Assembly (NCBI RefSeq): GCF_009827455.1
Contig: NZ_WTYZ01000001.1
Span: 124,001-188,000, forward strand
Length of the DNA stretch: 64,000 nucleotides
Direction: 5' to 3'
From: Pontixanthobacter aestiaquae
Lineage (GTDB): Bacteria; Pseudomonadota; Alphaproteobacteria; Sphingomonadales; Sphingomonadaceae
The position numbers and the translations under genes are program-made. The first letter of the stretch is position 1. Each line of letters begins with the position of its first letter. Below, piece by piece: positions 49,381 to 58,564 of this stretch. The notes beneath the pieces are model-generated. The model searched no databases and was not told the DNA's origin. It saw only the letters and a list, made by a program, of their open reading frames with translations.

Positions 49381-51702
49381 CTAACCGTCATCGCCGTGCT
49401 TCTTATCGCGGACCGGCTCGACCATCCCGTCGGTCAGGAAGCCGATTGACGGTTTCACCTCTGCCGCGCGCTTCTTCAACTCGCCGCGCATTTTCTTATA
49501 TTCGGCTTCCATTTTCGACGTGACGGTTGCGCGCGAGTCTTTGATGGCTTCCATAAAGTCCCGTTGGCCTACCTCTTTGACCTCGCTACCGGCACGGCGC
49601 AGTGCGTTCAGACCGGCGCGGCGTACCACATCCTCCAGATCGGCGCCGGTAAAGCGTTCGGTGTGCTGCTCCGCGATTTTCGTCAAATCAACATCCTTTG
49701 CCAGAGGCATTTTGGCGGTATGTATCTTCAGGATATGTTCGCGGCCTCTCGTGTCCGGCGTACCGACATAGACCAGCTCGTCGAACCGTCCTGGCCGCAA
49801 TAATGCGGGGTCGACCAATGTCGGGCGATTGGTTGCACCGATCACAATGACCGATTGCAGCTCCTCAAGGCCATCCATCTCGGCCAGGATCGTGTTGACG
49901 ACGCGGCCTGTAACTTGCGGTTCGCCTTGCCCGCTTCCGCGCGCCGGGACTAGGCTGTCGATCTCGTCGATGAACACGACACACGGAGCAACCGAACGGG
50001 CACGCGCAAACATGCGGGCGATCTGTTGCTCGCTTTCGCCGTACCATTTGCTGAGCAGATCGCTGCTTTTCATCGAGATAAAATTGGCCTCGGCTTCTTT
50101 GGCGACAGCTTTTGCAAGCAGCGTCTTGCCAGTACCGGGAGGGCCGTAGAGCAGGAAGCCCTTGGCCGCGCGAATGCCCAGCCGCTCGAAGGCTTCGGGG
50201 TTTTTGAGCGGGAGTTCGATCCCTTCCCGCAGCTTCTCGATAGCATCGTCGACGCCGCCAATCGCATCCCAACCCACATCGGGCATCTGCACCATAACCT
50301 CGCGCATGGCCGACGGCTGGACCCTTTTCAGCGCTTCGAAGAAATCCTCCCGCGTGACGCAAAGCTCATCAAGCACGTCCTGCGGAACTGTTCGCTCATC
50401 GAGATTGAGTTTCGGCATGATCCGGCGAACCGCTTCGATAGCCGCCTCGCGCGCGAGCGCGGCAATGTCAGCACCGACAAAACCGTGCGTAGTCTTGGCC
50501 AGCTCGGTCAGATTGACCTTATCGCCCAGCGGCATGCCGCGGGTATGGATCGACAGGATTTCACGGCGCCCCTTCTCGTCGGGAACGCCTATCACGATTT
50601 CACGGTCGAATCGGCCTGGGCGGCGCAGCGCTTCATCCATCGCATCGGGACGATTGGTCGCGGCGATTACCACCAGATTGGACCGCGCCTCCAGCCCGTC
50701 CATCAGGGTCAGCAATTGCGCGACCAACCGCTTCTCGGCTTCGCCCGGGGTTTGGGTCCGCTTGGGCGCGATCGAATCAATCTCGTCAATAAAGATGATC
50801 GAAGGCGAAACGCGGGTCGCCTCCTCGAACACTTCGCGCAGTTTCTTCTCGCTCTCACCGTAACCCGAACCCATGATCTCGGGACCGTTGATGGTGAAGA
50901 ATTCCGCGTCGCTCTCGCTGGCTACGGCCTGAGCAAGGCGGGTCTTACCGGTCCCCGGAGGGCCATGCAGCAAGACGCCCTTTGGCGGATCAACGCCAAG
51001 CCGGGTGAACAATTCGGGATAGCGCAGCGGCAGTTCGACCATCTCGCGCAATTGCTTGATGGTATCGCCGATTCCGCCGACATCGTCATAATTCACGCCG
51101 GCGCGCGGATCACGTGGTTCTTCATATTCTGCGCGGAGTTCGACCTCGGTATTCTCGTCGATGTGAACGATGCCCTTGGGCACTGTCGATACGACGCTGA
51201 GACGGATCTGCGTCAGCGCATAGGCCGGCGCGTTAAACATGCGCTGGACTTCGGCTGGCATGTTCTGGACCGGCTGCTGCCCGGTCGTCGCCACAAGATC
51301 GCCTGCCACAACGGGTTTGCGGAAGAAGTTGCGTTTGAGCGCCTGGGTCGGTCCCTGCAGCCGCATTTCGCGCTGTGCCGGCGCGAACACGACGCGGGTG
51401 GCAACCTGCGACTCCGCCTTGGTTATCTGGACATGTTCGCCCGATGCGGCCTCGGCATTGCCGCGCTGCAAGCCGTCCAGACGAATCACCGCCAATGACT
51501 CGTCTTCATCATACGCCGCCATTGCTACGGCAACGGTGCTGCGCTTGCCGGTGACCTCCACAACGTCACCTTCGGTAATTCCCAAAGCCTGAAACGCCGA
51601 ACGGGGCATGCGGGCTATGCCTTGCCCGCTTTCCTCCTGCCGTGCCGCTGCGACTTGTAAACGAGTTGTCTTTTCCTGCGTCGCCGCGTCGGTTTTTGCC
51701 AT
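49381..51702 (-). CDS. CDC48-type AAA ATPase (bacterial p97/VAT-like)
   Basis: A 773-residue protein with a substrate/cofactor-binding N-domain (double-psi barrel-like, about residues 1-190) and two AAA modules, each with Walker A GPPGTGKT (first in LLHGPPGTGKTRLAQAVA, second in LLYGPPGTGKTLLAKAVA) and Walker B FIDEID. This is the full p97/VAT architecture, more typical of archaea and eukaryotes but recurrent in alphaproteobacteria. It would unfold or extract proteins using ATP. A TTG one codon earlier is an alternative start. It ends close to MscS, on the opposite strand. Confidence 0.95.
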   Translation of the reverse strand: MAKTDAATQEKTTRLQVAAARQEESGQGIARMPRSAFQALGITEGDVVEVTGKRSTVAVAMAAYDEDESLAVIRLDGLQRGNAEAASGEHVQITKAESQVATRVVFAPAQREMRLQGPTQALKRNFFRKPVVAGDLVATTGQQPVQNMPAEVQRMFNAPAYALTQIRLSVVSTVPKGIVHIDENTEVELRAEYEEPRDPRAGVNYDDVGGIGDTIKQLREMVELPLRYPELFTRLGVDPPKGVLLHGPPGTGKTRLAQAVASESDAEFFTINGPEIMGSGYGESEKKLREVFEEATRVSPSIIFIDEIDSIAPKRTQTPGEAEKRLVAQLLTLMDGLEARSNLVVIAATNRPDAMDEALRRPGRFDREIVIGVPDEKGRREILSIHTRGMPLGDKVNLTELAKTTHGFVGADIAALAREAAIEAVRRIMPKLNLDERTVPQDVLDELCVTREDFFEALKRVQPSAMREVMVQMPDVGWDAIGGVDDAIEKLREGIELPLKNPEAFERLGIRAAKGFLLYGPPGTGKTLLAKAVAKEAEANFISMKSSDLLSKWYGESEQQIARMFARARSVAPCVVFIDEIDSLVPARGSGQGEPQVTGRVVNTILAEMDGLEELQSVIVIGATNRPTLVDPALLRPGRFDELVYVGTPDTRGREHILKIHTAKMPLAKDVDLTKIAEQHTERFTGADLEDVVRRAGLNALRRAGSEVKEVGQRDFMEAIKDSRATVTSKMEAEYKKMRGELKKRAAEVKPSIGFLTDGMVEPVRDKKHGDDG

Positions 51703-51810
51703 CAAGCACCTGCTTCCCTAATCAAATTCATTTGCGTTCGGTCCTAGCTAGGAAGCGCGCGGACAGGATGCAAATGCGAAGGCACGATCAAGGTGCTGAG
51801 AGCGGGCAAG

Positions 51811-51880
51811 AAAAAAGGCCCAGTCGTCGCCGACCGGGCCTAAAAAGTTTGGGAGAGGATGCCTAAAAGGCACCGTCTAA
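51811..51880 (-). ncRNA. candidate small RNA with anti-Shine-Dalgarno loop
   Basis: On the minus strand a small hairpin TGCC-TTTTA-GGCA (51860-51872) is followed by single-stranded CCTCTCCC (51851-51858), then a terminator: GGCCC...GGGCC stem (51817-51840) and six T (51811-51816). No gene lies upstream on this strand, so the terminator must end something else. CCTCTCCC is the complement of GGGAGAGG-type Shine-Dalgarno sequences, as in known alphaproteobacterial sRNAs that silence mRNAs. A TTGCAC box at about 51900 with a CATTTA element 17 nt on could be the promoter. The 5' end is uncertain. Confidence 0.5.
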
Positions 51881-52191
51881 ATGCGTGAGATCCACCTATT
51901 GTGCAAGTGCGAAAAGATCATTGTTTGTTGCAATTCATGCAATCAATTGCTTGTTTACGCTTAGGTGGTGCACTGAGCGGCACGCGCCAAGTAACAATGC
52001 GTGGTTCTGCAAGATGGCAAGGCAACAAAAATGCTGCGCTGCAACAGCGCATCTGCAGCACAAACGAACAGGTTTGTCGGGGTGAGCATCCGGGAATACG
52101 CAGCTCTCAGGATGACAGGCGCACAGGCAATCGCTATGCCAAAGCCACACCAATCTGTTCGGCAGAAGCCAACCGTTCTTCGAGGTAAATT
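51881..52191. promoter_or_regulatory. scoA upstream region with PhaR-like boxes
   Basis: About 310 nt without a gene. AT-rich DNA with TTGTTGCAATTCATGCAA near 51925 and TGCTGCGCTGCAACA at 52032-52046. Both resemble the TGC-rich palindromes bound by PhaR in alphaproteobacteria (recalled consensus, unverified). scoAB act in the same acetoacetyl-CoA metabolism that PhaR oversees, so control by PhaR is a reasonable inference. GAGG lies 8 nt before the scoA start. Confidence 0.35.
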
Positions 52192-52899
52192 ATGCAGAAA
52201 CTGTTCCCCGATGCCGCCTCCGCTCTTGAGGGAGTGCTACGCGACGATATGCTGATCGCTTCGGGCGGTTTCGGGCTATGCGGAATTCCCGAACGGTTCC
52301 TTGATGCAATCCGCGATAGCGGTGTCACTGGACTGACTTTTGCCAGCAACAATGCCGGCATCGACAATGAGGGCATCGGCAAGCTGCTGCGCACCAAGCA
52401 GGTAAAGAAGATGATCTCTTCCTATGTCGGCGAAAACAAGGAATTCGAACGGCAATTCCTGTCGGGCGAACTCGAAGTCGAGTTCTGCCCCCAAGGCACT
52501 TTGGCCGAGCGGATGCGTGCAGGCGGCGCCGGCATCCCGGGCTTCTACACCAAGACCGGTGCCGGCACACAGGTAGCCGAGGGCAAGGAGATCAAGGTCT
52601 TCGACGGAGAGGAGTATATCCTCGAGCGTGGAATCTTCGCTGACCTCGCTATAGTGAAAGCATGGAAAGCCGATGAGACCGGCAATCTGGTGTTCCGCAA
52701 GACTGCGCGCAATTTTAATCTCCCCGCCGCGACCTGCGGCAAGGTTTGTGTCGTCGAAGTCGAAGAAATCGTACCAGCAGGCTCCCTGGACCCGGACTGC
52801 ATCCACTTACCCGGCGTGTATGTCCAGCGGATGGTCGTCGGCGCACCCTACGACAAGAAGATCGAGTTTCGCACCACCACGGAGCGCGAGGACGCCTGA
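52192..52899 (+). CDS. scoA: 3-oxoacid CoA-transferase subunit A
   Basis: A 235-residue alpha subunit that, with subunit B, transfers CoA from succinyl-CoA to acetoacetate. The signature is MLIASGGFGLCGIPE near residues 21-35, with the later VEFCPQGTLAERMRAGGAGIPGFYT and the metal- or substrate-facing ARNFNLPAATCGK. The stop overlaps the ATG of a lipoprotein gene (TGATG), so the scoB gene is not adjacent as is usual. Confidence 0.93.
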   Translation: MQKLFPDAASALEGVLRDDMLIASGGFGLCGIPERFLDAIRDSGVTGLTFASNNAGIDNEGIGKLLRTKQVKKMISSYVGENKEFERQFLSGELEVEFCPQGTLAERMRAGGAGIPGFYTKTGAGTQVAEGKEIKVFDGEEYILERGIFADLAIVKAWKADETGNLVFRKTARNFNLPAATCGKVCVVEVEEIVPAGSLDPDCIHLPGVYVQRMVVGAPYDKKIEFRTTTEREDA

Positions 52900-54038
52900 T
52901 GTCACGCAAGCCGGCCAATGCGATACTCGCACTCGGTTCAGCGCTACTCCTGAGCGGGTGCGTGGTCGCGGCCATTCCTGTGGTCGCCAGTGGCGCGCTG
53001 CTGGGTCGGGAAGCGATTGGCACGGATCAAAGCGAAGACCGCGATGGGGTCGTAGCGGTTGAGGATACGGCTCCAGCGGGGCCTGTTTCCGAAACGCCGG
53101 TTTCCGACACTCCCGCCCAAGCGCCGCCACCTCTTGCCATGACTGATGAGCCAATCGTGGAAGTGCAAATGGCAGAAGTGCCGGTGGAAGAACTTCCGGC
53201 ATCACAAATTGCTATCCCGGAGGAAGAGCTTGCTGTCGTTGAGCGCCCTTCTGCCAACTTCATTGGCCCGGTCGAGGTCGAGCAGGGCGAAGCCCCAAGC
53301 GGCGTGACCGTATCGGCTGAGGAAACCGAGTTTGCCGCAGCGGCACCCCTTGAAACAGCCACCCTCCCCTTGGCACGAGCCGAAGGGCCGCCGACTATTC
53401 CAGAGCCAACGCGGCCAGCCGTAACACTGCAGCCAACACAACCCGCAGGCCCAACCGATTTCCGTGCCTATGATGCGCTTTATAGCTATGTAGATTCGCA
53501 GGCACGGCGCGATCCGGTGCAAAGCCCGCGTCAGTCGGCGGTATTGGCGGCACCCGGCTCGCTCAGCCCTACCCGCACAGATTGTAGCATTCGCCCGCCA
53601 GCAGTACTGATCGATCTTGACCCCGGTGATCAGACATTCGACCCATCGATCACGCCCCAGGCCAATCCGGCGTTGGGACAAATCCTTGCGTCGCTCAGGT
53701 TACAAGCGATCGACATTTTCTGGATTTCCAAACAGCCCGCGATTGCTGCCGGCGCCGTCCGTAAATCGCTTGTCGCTAGCGGATTGGACCCGCGCGGTAA
53801 TGACGCGTTGCTGCTGATGCGCCGCGCCGATGACCGCAAGCAGGCGCGCCGCAAGGAGCTCGCGGAAACGCATTGCTTGCTTGCTATCGGCGGTGATACC
53901 CGCGCCGATTTTGACGAGCTTTATCTCTACTTAAAGGACAAAACCGCTGCCCAGCCACTCGAAGAGCTGATCGGTGCGGGCTGGTTCCTCACCCCATTAC
54001 CGCTGAACGCACAAACACCTCAGACAGGAAGACAGTAA
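52899..54038 (+). CDS. HAD-like acid phosphatase-type lipoprotein in the sco operon
   Basis: A 379-residue lipoprotein: signal and lipobox LLLSGC (Cys21), a long low-complexity Pro/Glu/Ala linker (about residues 45-210), and a C-terminal HAD-like domain. Motif I is DLDPGD at 239-244 (usual form DxDxT/V), and IGGDTRADFDELYLYL near 330 resembles the late motif GDnxxDF of class B/C acid phosphatases. Motif III Lys is in RKSLV or RRKELA. The second Asp of motif I is present, but the canonical Thr/Val is Gly. It may be a degenerate phosphatase. It overlaps scoA by one base and is 3 nt from scoB's start. Confidence 0.65.
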   Translation: MSRKPANAILALGSALLLSGCVVAAIPVVASGALLGREAIGTDQSEDRDGVVAVEDTAPAGPVSETPVSDTPAQAPPPLAMTDEPIVEVQMAEVPVEELPASQIAIPEEELAVVERPSANFIGPVEVEQGEAPSGVTVSAEETEFAAAAPLETATLPLARAEGPPTIPEPTRPAVTLQPTQPAGPTDFRAYDALYSYVDSQARRDPVQSPRQSAVLAAPGSLSPTRTDCSIRPPAVLIDLDPGDQTFDPSITPQANPALGQILASLRLQAIDIFWISKQPAIAAGAVRKSLVASGLDPRGNDALLLMRRADDRKQARRKELAETHCLLAIGGDTRADFDELYLYLKDKTAAQPLEELIGAGWFLTPLPLNAQTPQTGRQ

Positions 54039-54041
54039 GAC

Positions 54042-54692
54042 ATGGCAGACACCGCCACAGGCTGGACCCGCGACCAAATGGCCGCTCGTGCCGCGCAGGA
54101 ATTGCAGGATGGCTATTACGTCAATCTTGGGATCGGTATTCCCACGCTGGTTGCAAACCACATCCCGGAGGGAATGCAAGTCACGTTACAATCCGAGAAC
54201 GGGATGCTGGGTATCGGGCCTTTCCCTTACGACGAGGATGTCGATGCCGATCTGATCAATGCCGGTAAACAGACCATCAGCGAACTTCCGCACTCGGCCT
54301 ATTTCGACAGTGCTTCGAGCTTCGCGATGATCCGCGGCGGACATATCGACTTGACTGTACTTGGTGCGATGGAAGTCGCCGAGAATGGCGACATTGCGAA
54401 CTGGATGATCCCGGGCAAGATGATCAAAGGTATGGGCGGCGCAATGGATCTGGTCGCGGGCGTCAAGAAGATCATCGTGGTAATGGACCACAATAGCAAA
54501 GCGGGCGACCCAAAGTTCATTCCGGAATGCTCGCTACCGCTTACCGGGCAAAACGTGGTCGATATGATCATCACCAATCTGTGCGTGTTCCACCGGCCCG
54601 ATCACGACAGCCCGTTCAAGCTTATCGAACTCGCTCCCGGCGTGACGGCCGAGGAAGTCGCCGGAAAAACGACGGCGCATTACGAGAGCTAG
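54042..54692 (+). CDS. scoB: 3-oxoacid CoA-transferase subunit B
   Basis: A 216-residue beta subunit. The catalytic Glu lies in [20 protein letters not shown] near residues 48-51, followed by [37 protein letters not shown] and [22 protein letters not shown] precedes the start. It ends in a strong bidirectional terminator shared with metK. Confidence 0.94.
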   Translation: MADTATGWTRDQMAARAAQELQDGYYVNLGIGIPTLVANHIPEGMQVTLQSENGMLGIGPFPYDEDVDADLINAGKQTISELPHSAYFDSASSFAMIRGGHIDLTVLGAMEVAENGDIANWMIPGKMIKGMGGAMDLVAGVKKIIVVMDHNSKAGDPKFIPECSLPLTGQNVVDMIITNLCVFHRPDHDSPFKLIELAPGVTAEEVAGKTTAHYES

Positions 54693-54707
54693 AGCTCATA
54701 AGCTGAT

Positions 54708-54753
54708 ACAATAAAAACGGGCGGCTCGTTTCCGGGCCGCCCGTTTTTATTGT
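54708..54753. terminator. strong bidirectional terminator between scoB and metK
   Basis: A perfect 18-bp inverted repeat (ACAATAAAAACGGGCGGC on one arm) around a 10-nt loop. The A/T tracts at both ends give oligo-U on both strands, so it ends both convergent operons. Confidence 0.92.
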
Positions 54754-54768
54754 CATGTGAAAGGATTG

Positions 54769-55980
54769 CTAGGCGAGAGCAACTCTCAGATCATCGACCA
54801 GATCGGTCTTTTCCCATGGGAAGCGATCGCCGTCAGCCGTACGCCCGAAGTGGCCGTAAGCGGCGCTATTGCGGTAGATCGGCTTGTTGAGTCCAAGATG
54901 TGTGCGGATCGCACGCGGGGTCAGGCCGCCGAGCTTTTCAATGCTCTGAATGGCTTTCTCCATCGCCGCGTCGTCGACCGAACCCGTTCCATGCGTATCG
55001 ACATAGAGTGAGAGAGGCGAAGATACGCCAATCGCATAGGCGAGCTGAATGGTGCATTTGGTCGCAAAACCACCTGCAACGATATTCTTCGCCAGATAGC
55101 GCGTGATATATGCAGCCGAACGGTCCACTTTGGTCGGGTCTTTGCCGCTGAATGCACCGCCGCCATGCGGCGCCGCGCCGCCATACGTATCGACGATAAT
55201 CTTGCGGCCAGTGAGACCAGCATCTCCATCGGGACCGCCAATAACGAAGGAGCCGGTTGGGTTGATGTGCCACACGGTATCGTCGGAAATGAAGCCCCTT
55301 GGAAGAACGCCGCCCACGACTTTCTTCACATAGCTCTTCAGTTCGGCTTCTTCAGCGCCGGAATCATAGCCTTCAGCGTGCTGGGTTGAAACAACCACAG
55401 CGGTGCAGGCAACCGGCTTGCCGTTCTCATAACGCAATGTGACTTGGCTTTTTGCGTCGGGCTCCAGAAATGGGGCGGTGCCGTCTTTCCGGTCCGCCGC
55501 CATCTGCTCGAGAATTTTGTGGCTGTAGTCGATCGGCGCGGGCATCAAATCGGGCGTCTCATCGCACGCATATCCGAACATAATGCCTTGGTCACCGGCA
55601 CCTTCATCCTTGTTCCCGCTCGCGTCGACACCTTGCGCAATATGCGCAGATTGGCCGTGGAGATGGTTTTCGAAAGTCAGCGTTTCCCAGTGAAAACCGT
55701 CCTGCTCATAGCCGATTTCGCGGACAGTCTTGCGAACAGTATCTTCGATTTCCTGTTCGACACCCGCTGCCCAATTGCCATCGCTATCCATAATGCCCTG
55801 ACCGCGAATTTCGCCCGCCAGAACAACGCGCTGCGTTGTCGTCAACGTCTCGCAAGCAACCCGCGCTTCAGGGTCTTTCGAGAGAAACAAATCGACTATT
55901 GCGTCGGAGATTTGATCCGACACTTTGTCAGGGTGGCCTTCGGAAACGCTTTCCGAAGTGAACAGATAATCGCTACGCAT
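54769..55980 (-). CDS. metK: S-adenosylmethionine synthetase
   Basis: A 403-residue enzyme making SAM from methionine and ATP. It has [37 protein letters not shown] and the signature [27 protein letters not shown]. The gene follows lnt on the same strand with a 40-nt gap that contains a palindrome, so it is likely to have its own regulated promoter. The SAM it supplies would also feed arsM, the radical SAM enzyme and the PRMT-like methyltransferase encoded in this window. Confidence 0.97.
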   Translation of the reverse strand: MRSDYLFTSESVSEGHPDKVSDQISDAIVDLFLSKDPEARVACETLTTTQRVVLAGEIRGQGIMDSDGNWAAGVEQEIEDTVRKTVREIGYEQDGFHWETLTFENHLHGQSAHIAQGVDASGNKDEGAGDQGIMFGYACDETPDLMPAPIDYSHKILEQMAADRKDGTAPFLEPDAKSQVTLRYENGKPVACTAVVVSTQHAEGYDSGAEEAELKSYVKKVVGGVLPRGFISDDTVWHINPTGSFVIGGPDGDAGLTGRKIIVDTYGGAAPHGGGAFSGKDPTKVDRSAAYITRYLAKNIVAGGFATKCTIQLAYAIGVSSPLSLYVDTHGTGSVDDAAMEKAIQSIEKLGGLTPRAIRTHLGLNKPIYRNSAAYGHFGRTADGDRFPWEKTDLVDDLRVALA

Positions 55981-55990
55981 GATGCCTCAT

Positions 55991-56006
55991 ATAAAGAAAT
56001 CTTTAT
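55991..56006 (-). promoter_or_regulatory. palindromic operator upstream of metK
   Basis: ATAAAGA-TT-TCTTTAT, a perfect 7-bp inverted repeat 11 nt before the metK ATG, extended by ACATA/TATAT flanks. Sites like this occur before metK and other methionine genes in proteobacteria and are attributed to ArsR-family SAM/SAH-responsive repressors (SahR/SamR, recalled, not checked). No such regulator is in the window. Confidence 0.5.
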
Positions 56007-56020
56007 GTCTGACGCGAGTA

Positions 56021-57595
56021 CTAGCCGCGTCGCAACCGAGTGGCAACCAGCGAAAGCGCAATCGCGAGAAATGCCCAGCCCATGGGCAGCCAGTTGCCGA
56101 GTTTAGAGAACAATGTCGGTGCTTTCGCTGGCGGAACGAACCCGTCAATCCGCGCATCGCGGCGCATACCGATATGATCGCGCACAATACCATCGGCATC
56201 GATCACCGCGCTGATGCCGGTGGTGGTCGACCGCAGGACCGGCAGCCCTTCCTCGATCGCACGCATCCGCGCCTGTGCCAGATGCTGCGGGGGGCCCCAA
56301 GAACCGAACCACCCATCATTTGAGGGATTGAAAATGTAGTCGGGGCGATTGTCCGGATCGACCACATCACCGGAAAACACAATCTCGTAGCATATCTGGA
56401 TACCGGCATTGCCCCAATCACCAAGCTTCAGCGTTTGCGGGCCGGGACCGGGCCAAAAGTCGATGCTGCCAGCAACGAGACGCGTTGCGCCCAGCGGTTC
56501 GAGCAACCAACGCAGCGCCAGATATTCGCCATAGGGGACGAGGTGCGCCTTGTCGTAGCCAGCAACAAGCTCGCCCTGTTCATTGATTGCCGTGACCGCA
56601 TTGCGGGCACCGGCCGCTCGGCCATTCTCAATCTCCAGATCGACATTACCGGTCAGCAGCATCCCACCCTCGCCAGCGACACGGCCCAGCCGGAAGCGCG
56701 CCAATGCCGGATCGGCATTGACTGTCATCTGCTTATAGTAGCGCTGCGGATAACCGTCGCGGATGTAATCGGGAACGCCAGATTCCGGCCACAGCACCAG
56801 ACGTTTTTCCACGTCTCGCTGCTTCCTCGACAGCAAAGCCGAGCGGATAAAATGCCCCTCGAATTTGGAGGCATCGTTGAGCTCCTCCTGCCGGATATCG
56901 GGCTGGATCAGCGTGAATGCTAGCGTGCCCTCGCGTTGCTCCGGGACGATAAGATACATCCCCGCTATCAACGGCACTGCGACCAAAAGCGCAGTCAGAA
57001 GCTTGCGCCTGAAGGCCAACGCAAGGAGCATTGCGGTAATCACAATTACCAAGCCTGATAGCGCATATGTACCAACCCACGGCAGGGCGGCAGCCAGGCC
57101 AGGACTGTTGAAAGGCCCCAGCAACACCAAGCCAAGCGGATCCCATGCAAAACCGGTAAATACCCAACTACGCAGCCATTCGGCGATCGCCCAAGTCCCG
57201 GCGAAAAGCAGGCCGAACCAGCCTATGCTTTGATGGCGAGAGAGTAGTTTGGCAGCCATAGCCGCAAGCGCGGGATAAACCGCGAGATAGAGCGCCAAGA
57301 GCGGCACCGCGACCCAGCCGAGGGCCGCCGGCATTTCCGATTGGTAAGTGAACGCTGTCGCGATCCAGTTGTTGGCCAGCGTGAAATGGCCAACGCCGAA
57401 CAACCAGCCGCGCATCGCCGCATCGCGCCAACCAGTCGCCGTGAAGATCAGCCAGATCAGCCCGGCTATTGCAAGCAAGGTCAGCGGCCAGAGGGCCAAT
57501 GGCGGAAAACCTGTTGCGGCCAGCGCGCCCAAAAGCAGCGCAAGCCAGCGCGGTCTAGCCAACGAAAATTGCGCAAAACGGGCGAGAGCAGTCAT
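56021..57595 (-). CDS. lnt: apolipoprotein N-acyltransferase
   Basis: A 524-residue inner-membrane protein. The N-terminal half has about six spans; the C-terminal nitrilase-like domain holds the catalytic Glu (VLWPESGVPDYI near residue 265), Lys in GYDKAHLVPYGEYLALRW (about 335) and Cys in GIQICYEIVF (about 387), all three residues of the triad. It adds the third acyl chain to lipoproteins, the step needed by the numerous lipoproteins in this window. It is upstream of metK in the same orientation. Confidence 0.95.
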   Translation of the reverse strand: MTALARFAQFSLARPRWLALLLGALAATGFPPLALWPLTLLAIAGLIWLIFTATGWRDAAMRGWLFGVGHFTLANNWIATAFTYQSEMPAALGWVAVPLLALYLAVYPALAAMAAKLLSRHQSIGWFGLLFAGTWAIAEWLRSWVFTGFAWDPLGLVLLGPFNSPGLAAALPWVGTYALSGLVIVITAMLLALAFRRKLLTALLVAVPLIAGMYLIVPEQREGTLAFTLIQPDIRQEELNDASKFEGHFIRSALLSRKQRDVEKRLVLWPESGVPDYIRDGYPQRYYKQMTVNADPALARFRLGRVAGEGGMLLTGNVDLEIENGRAAGARNAVTAINEQGELVAGYDKAHLVPYGEYLALRWLLEPLGATRLVAGSIDFWPGPGPQTLKLGDWGNAGIQICYEIVFSGDVVDPDNRPDYIFNPSNDGWFGSWGPPQHLAQARMRAIEEGLPVLRSTTTGISAVIDADGIVRDHIGMRRDARIDGFVPPAKAPTLFSKLGNWLPMGWAFLAIALSLVATRLRRG

Positions 57596-57628
57596 CGAAA
57601 AACCCTCTCTTACCCCGCTATTGTACGA

Positions 57629-58360
57629 TTACGCGTCTACCGAAGCTTCGGCTGCGCCGTCGCTGTCTTTGTCTACAACTTTGCGGCGGCGCGGCGCGCG
57701 TTTCGGTTTTGGAGCCTCTTCGCCCTCGGAGGCACCGATCGCTGGCGGCAATGCGCTTACGTCGAGCTCGCCATTATCGGCCGAAGGCTTTTTGGCGCGT
57801 GGTTTGCGTGGGCGCTTTGTCTCACGCGTGAACGGGTTCTCTCCCTCTTCACCTTCGTTGCCCTTGCCCGATGGATCTTCGTCGCCATCATCCTGATCGC
57901 GCCTAGCACGGCTACGTCCGCGACCGTTGGGCTTGCCACCATCGTCATTCTGGTCATCACGGCGACCGCGTGAACGGCGGTTGTTTTGCCTGCCGTCATC
58001 ATCGTCACCGCCGTCCGAATCATCGGAATTGTCGCCGCGTTCATCCTGACGTTTGGCGCGTGCCTCGTCCTGACGGGCCTTATTATCGGCGATTACGCGG
58101 AAATAGTGATCCGCGAATTGCAGGTAATATTCCTGCTGGACGCGGTCACCATTATGATAGGCGTCCTGCGCCAGCTTCTTGTATTTGTCGAGCAGCTGAG
58201 GGGCATTTCCGCGTGCACGGTTGTCAATCCGGTTCTGAGCGTTCGGATTGCCGCCCTGATTCCGGTTATTGTTGCGACCACCACCTCGGCGACGATTGTT
58301 ATTGCGATTATTATTCAAGGAATTCTCTTCCCGGTAACGACCCATAGCGGCGTTGTTCAT
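57629..58360 (-). CDS. DUF4167 domain protein
   Basis: A 243-residue hydrophilic protein. The N-terminal DUF4167 block is a run of Asn/Arg/Gly followed by NAPQLLDKYKKLAQDAYHNGDRV and EYYLQFADHYFRVI. The remainder is highly charged low-complexity sequence (repeated RRDDQNDDGG and RGRSRARR), consistent with RNA binding or disorder. The block is a conserved alphaproteobacterial family usually next to prmC-prfA-hisS, as here. An ATG 5 codons later is also possible. Confidence 0.88.
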   Translation of the reverse strand: MNNAAMGRYREENSLNNNRNNNRRRGGGRNNNRNQGGNPNAQNRIDNRARGNAPQLLDKYKKLAQDAYHNGDRVQQEYYLQFADHYFRVIADNKARQDEARAKRQDERGDNSDDSDGGDDDDGRQNNRRSRGRRDDQNDDGGKPNGRGRSRARRDQDDGDEDPSGKGNEGEEGENPFTRETKRPRKPRAKKPSADNGELDVSALPPAIGASEGEEAPKPKRAPRRRKVVDKDSDGAAEASVDA

Positions 58361-58564
58361 GCCGCCCGGCCAAATGACCTAACCACGCCCACATTATCGC
58401 GAATCGTGGATGCCCCGTTTGCATTTTGCCTGTTTTCCGGTCGCATTGACGCCGAGGCGCAAGCCGTTCGCAAATGGTGGAGCTAGACCGGATTGAGGGC
58501 GAAACCGCCGAAAACCGCTGATCTGTTTATAGGCGTAACCCCTGTTTTGCCCTTTGCCAAGCCT

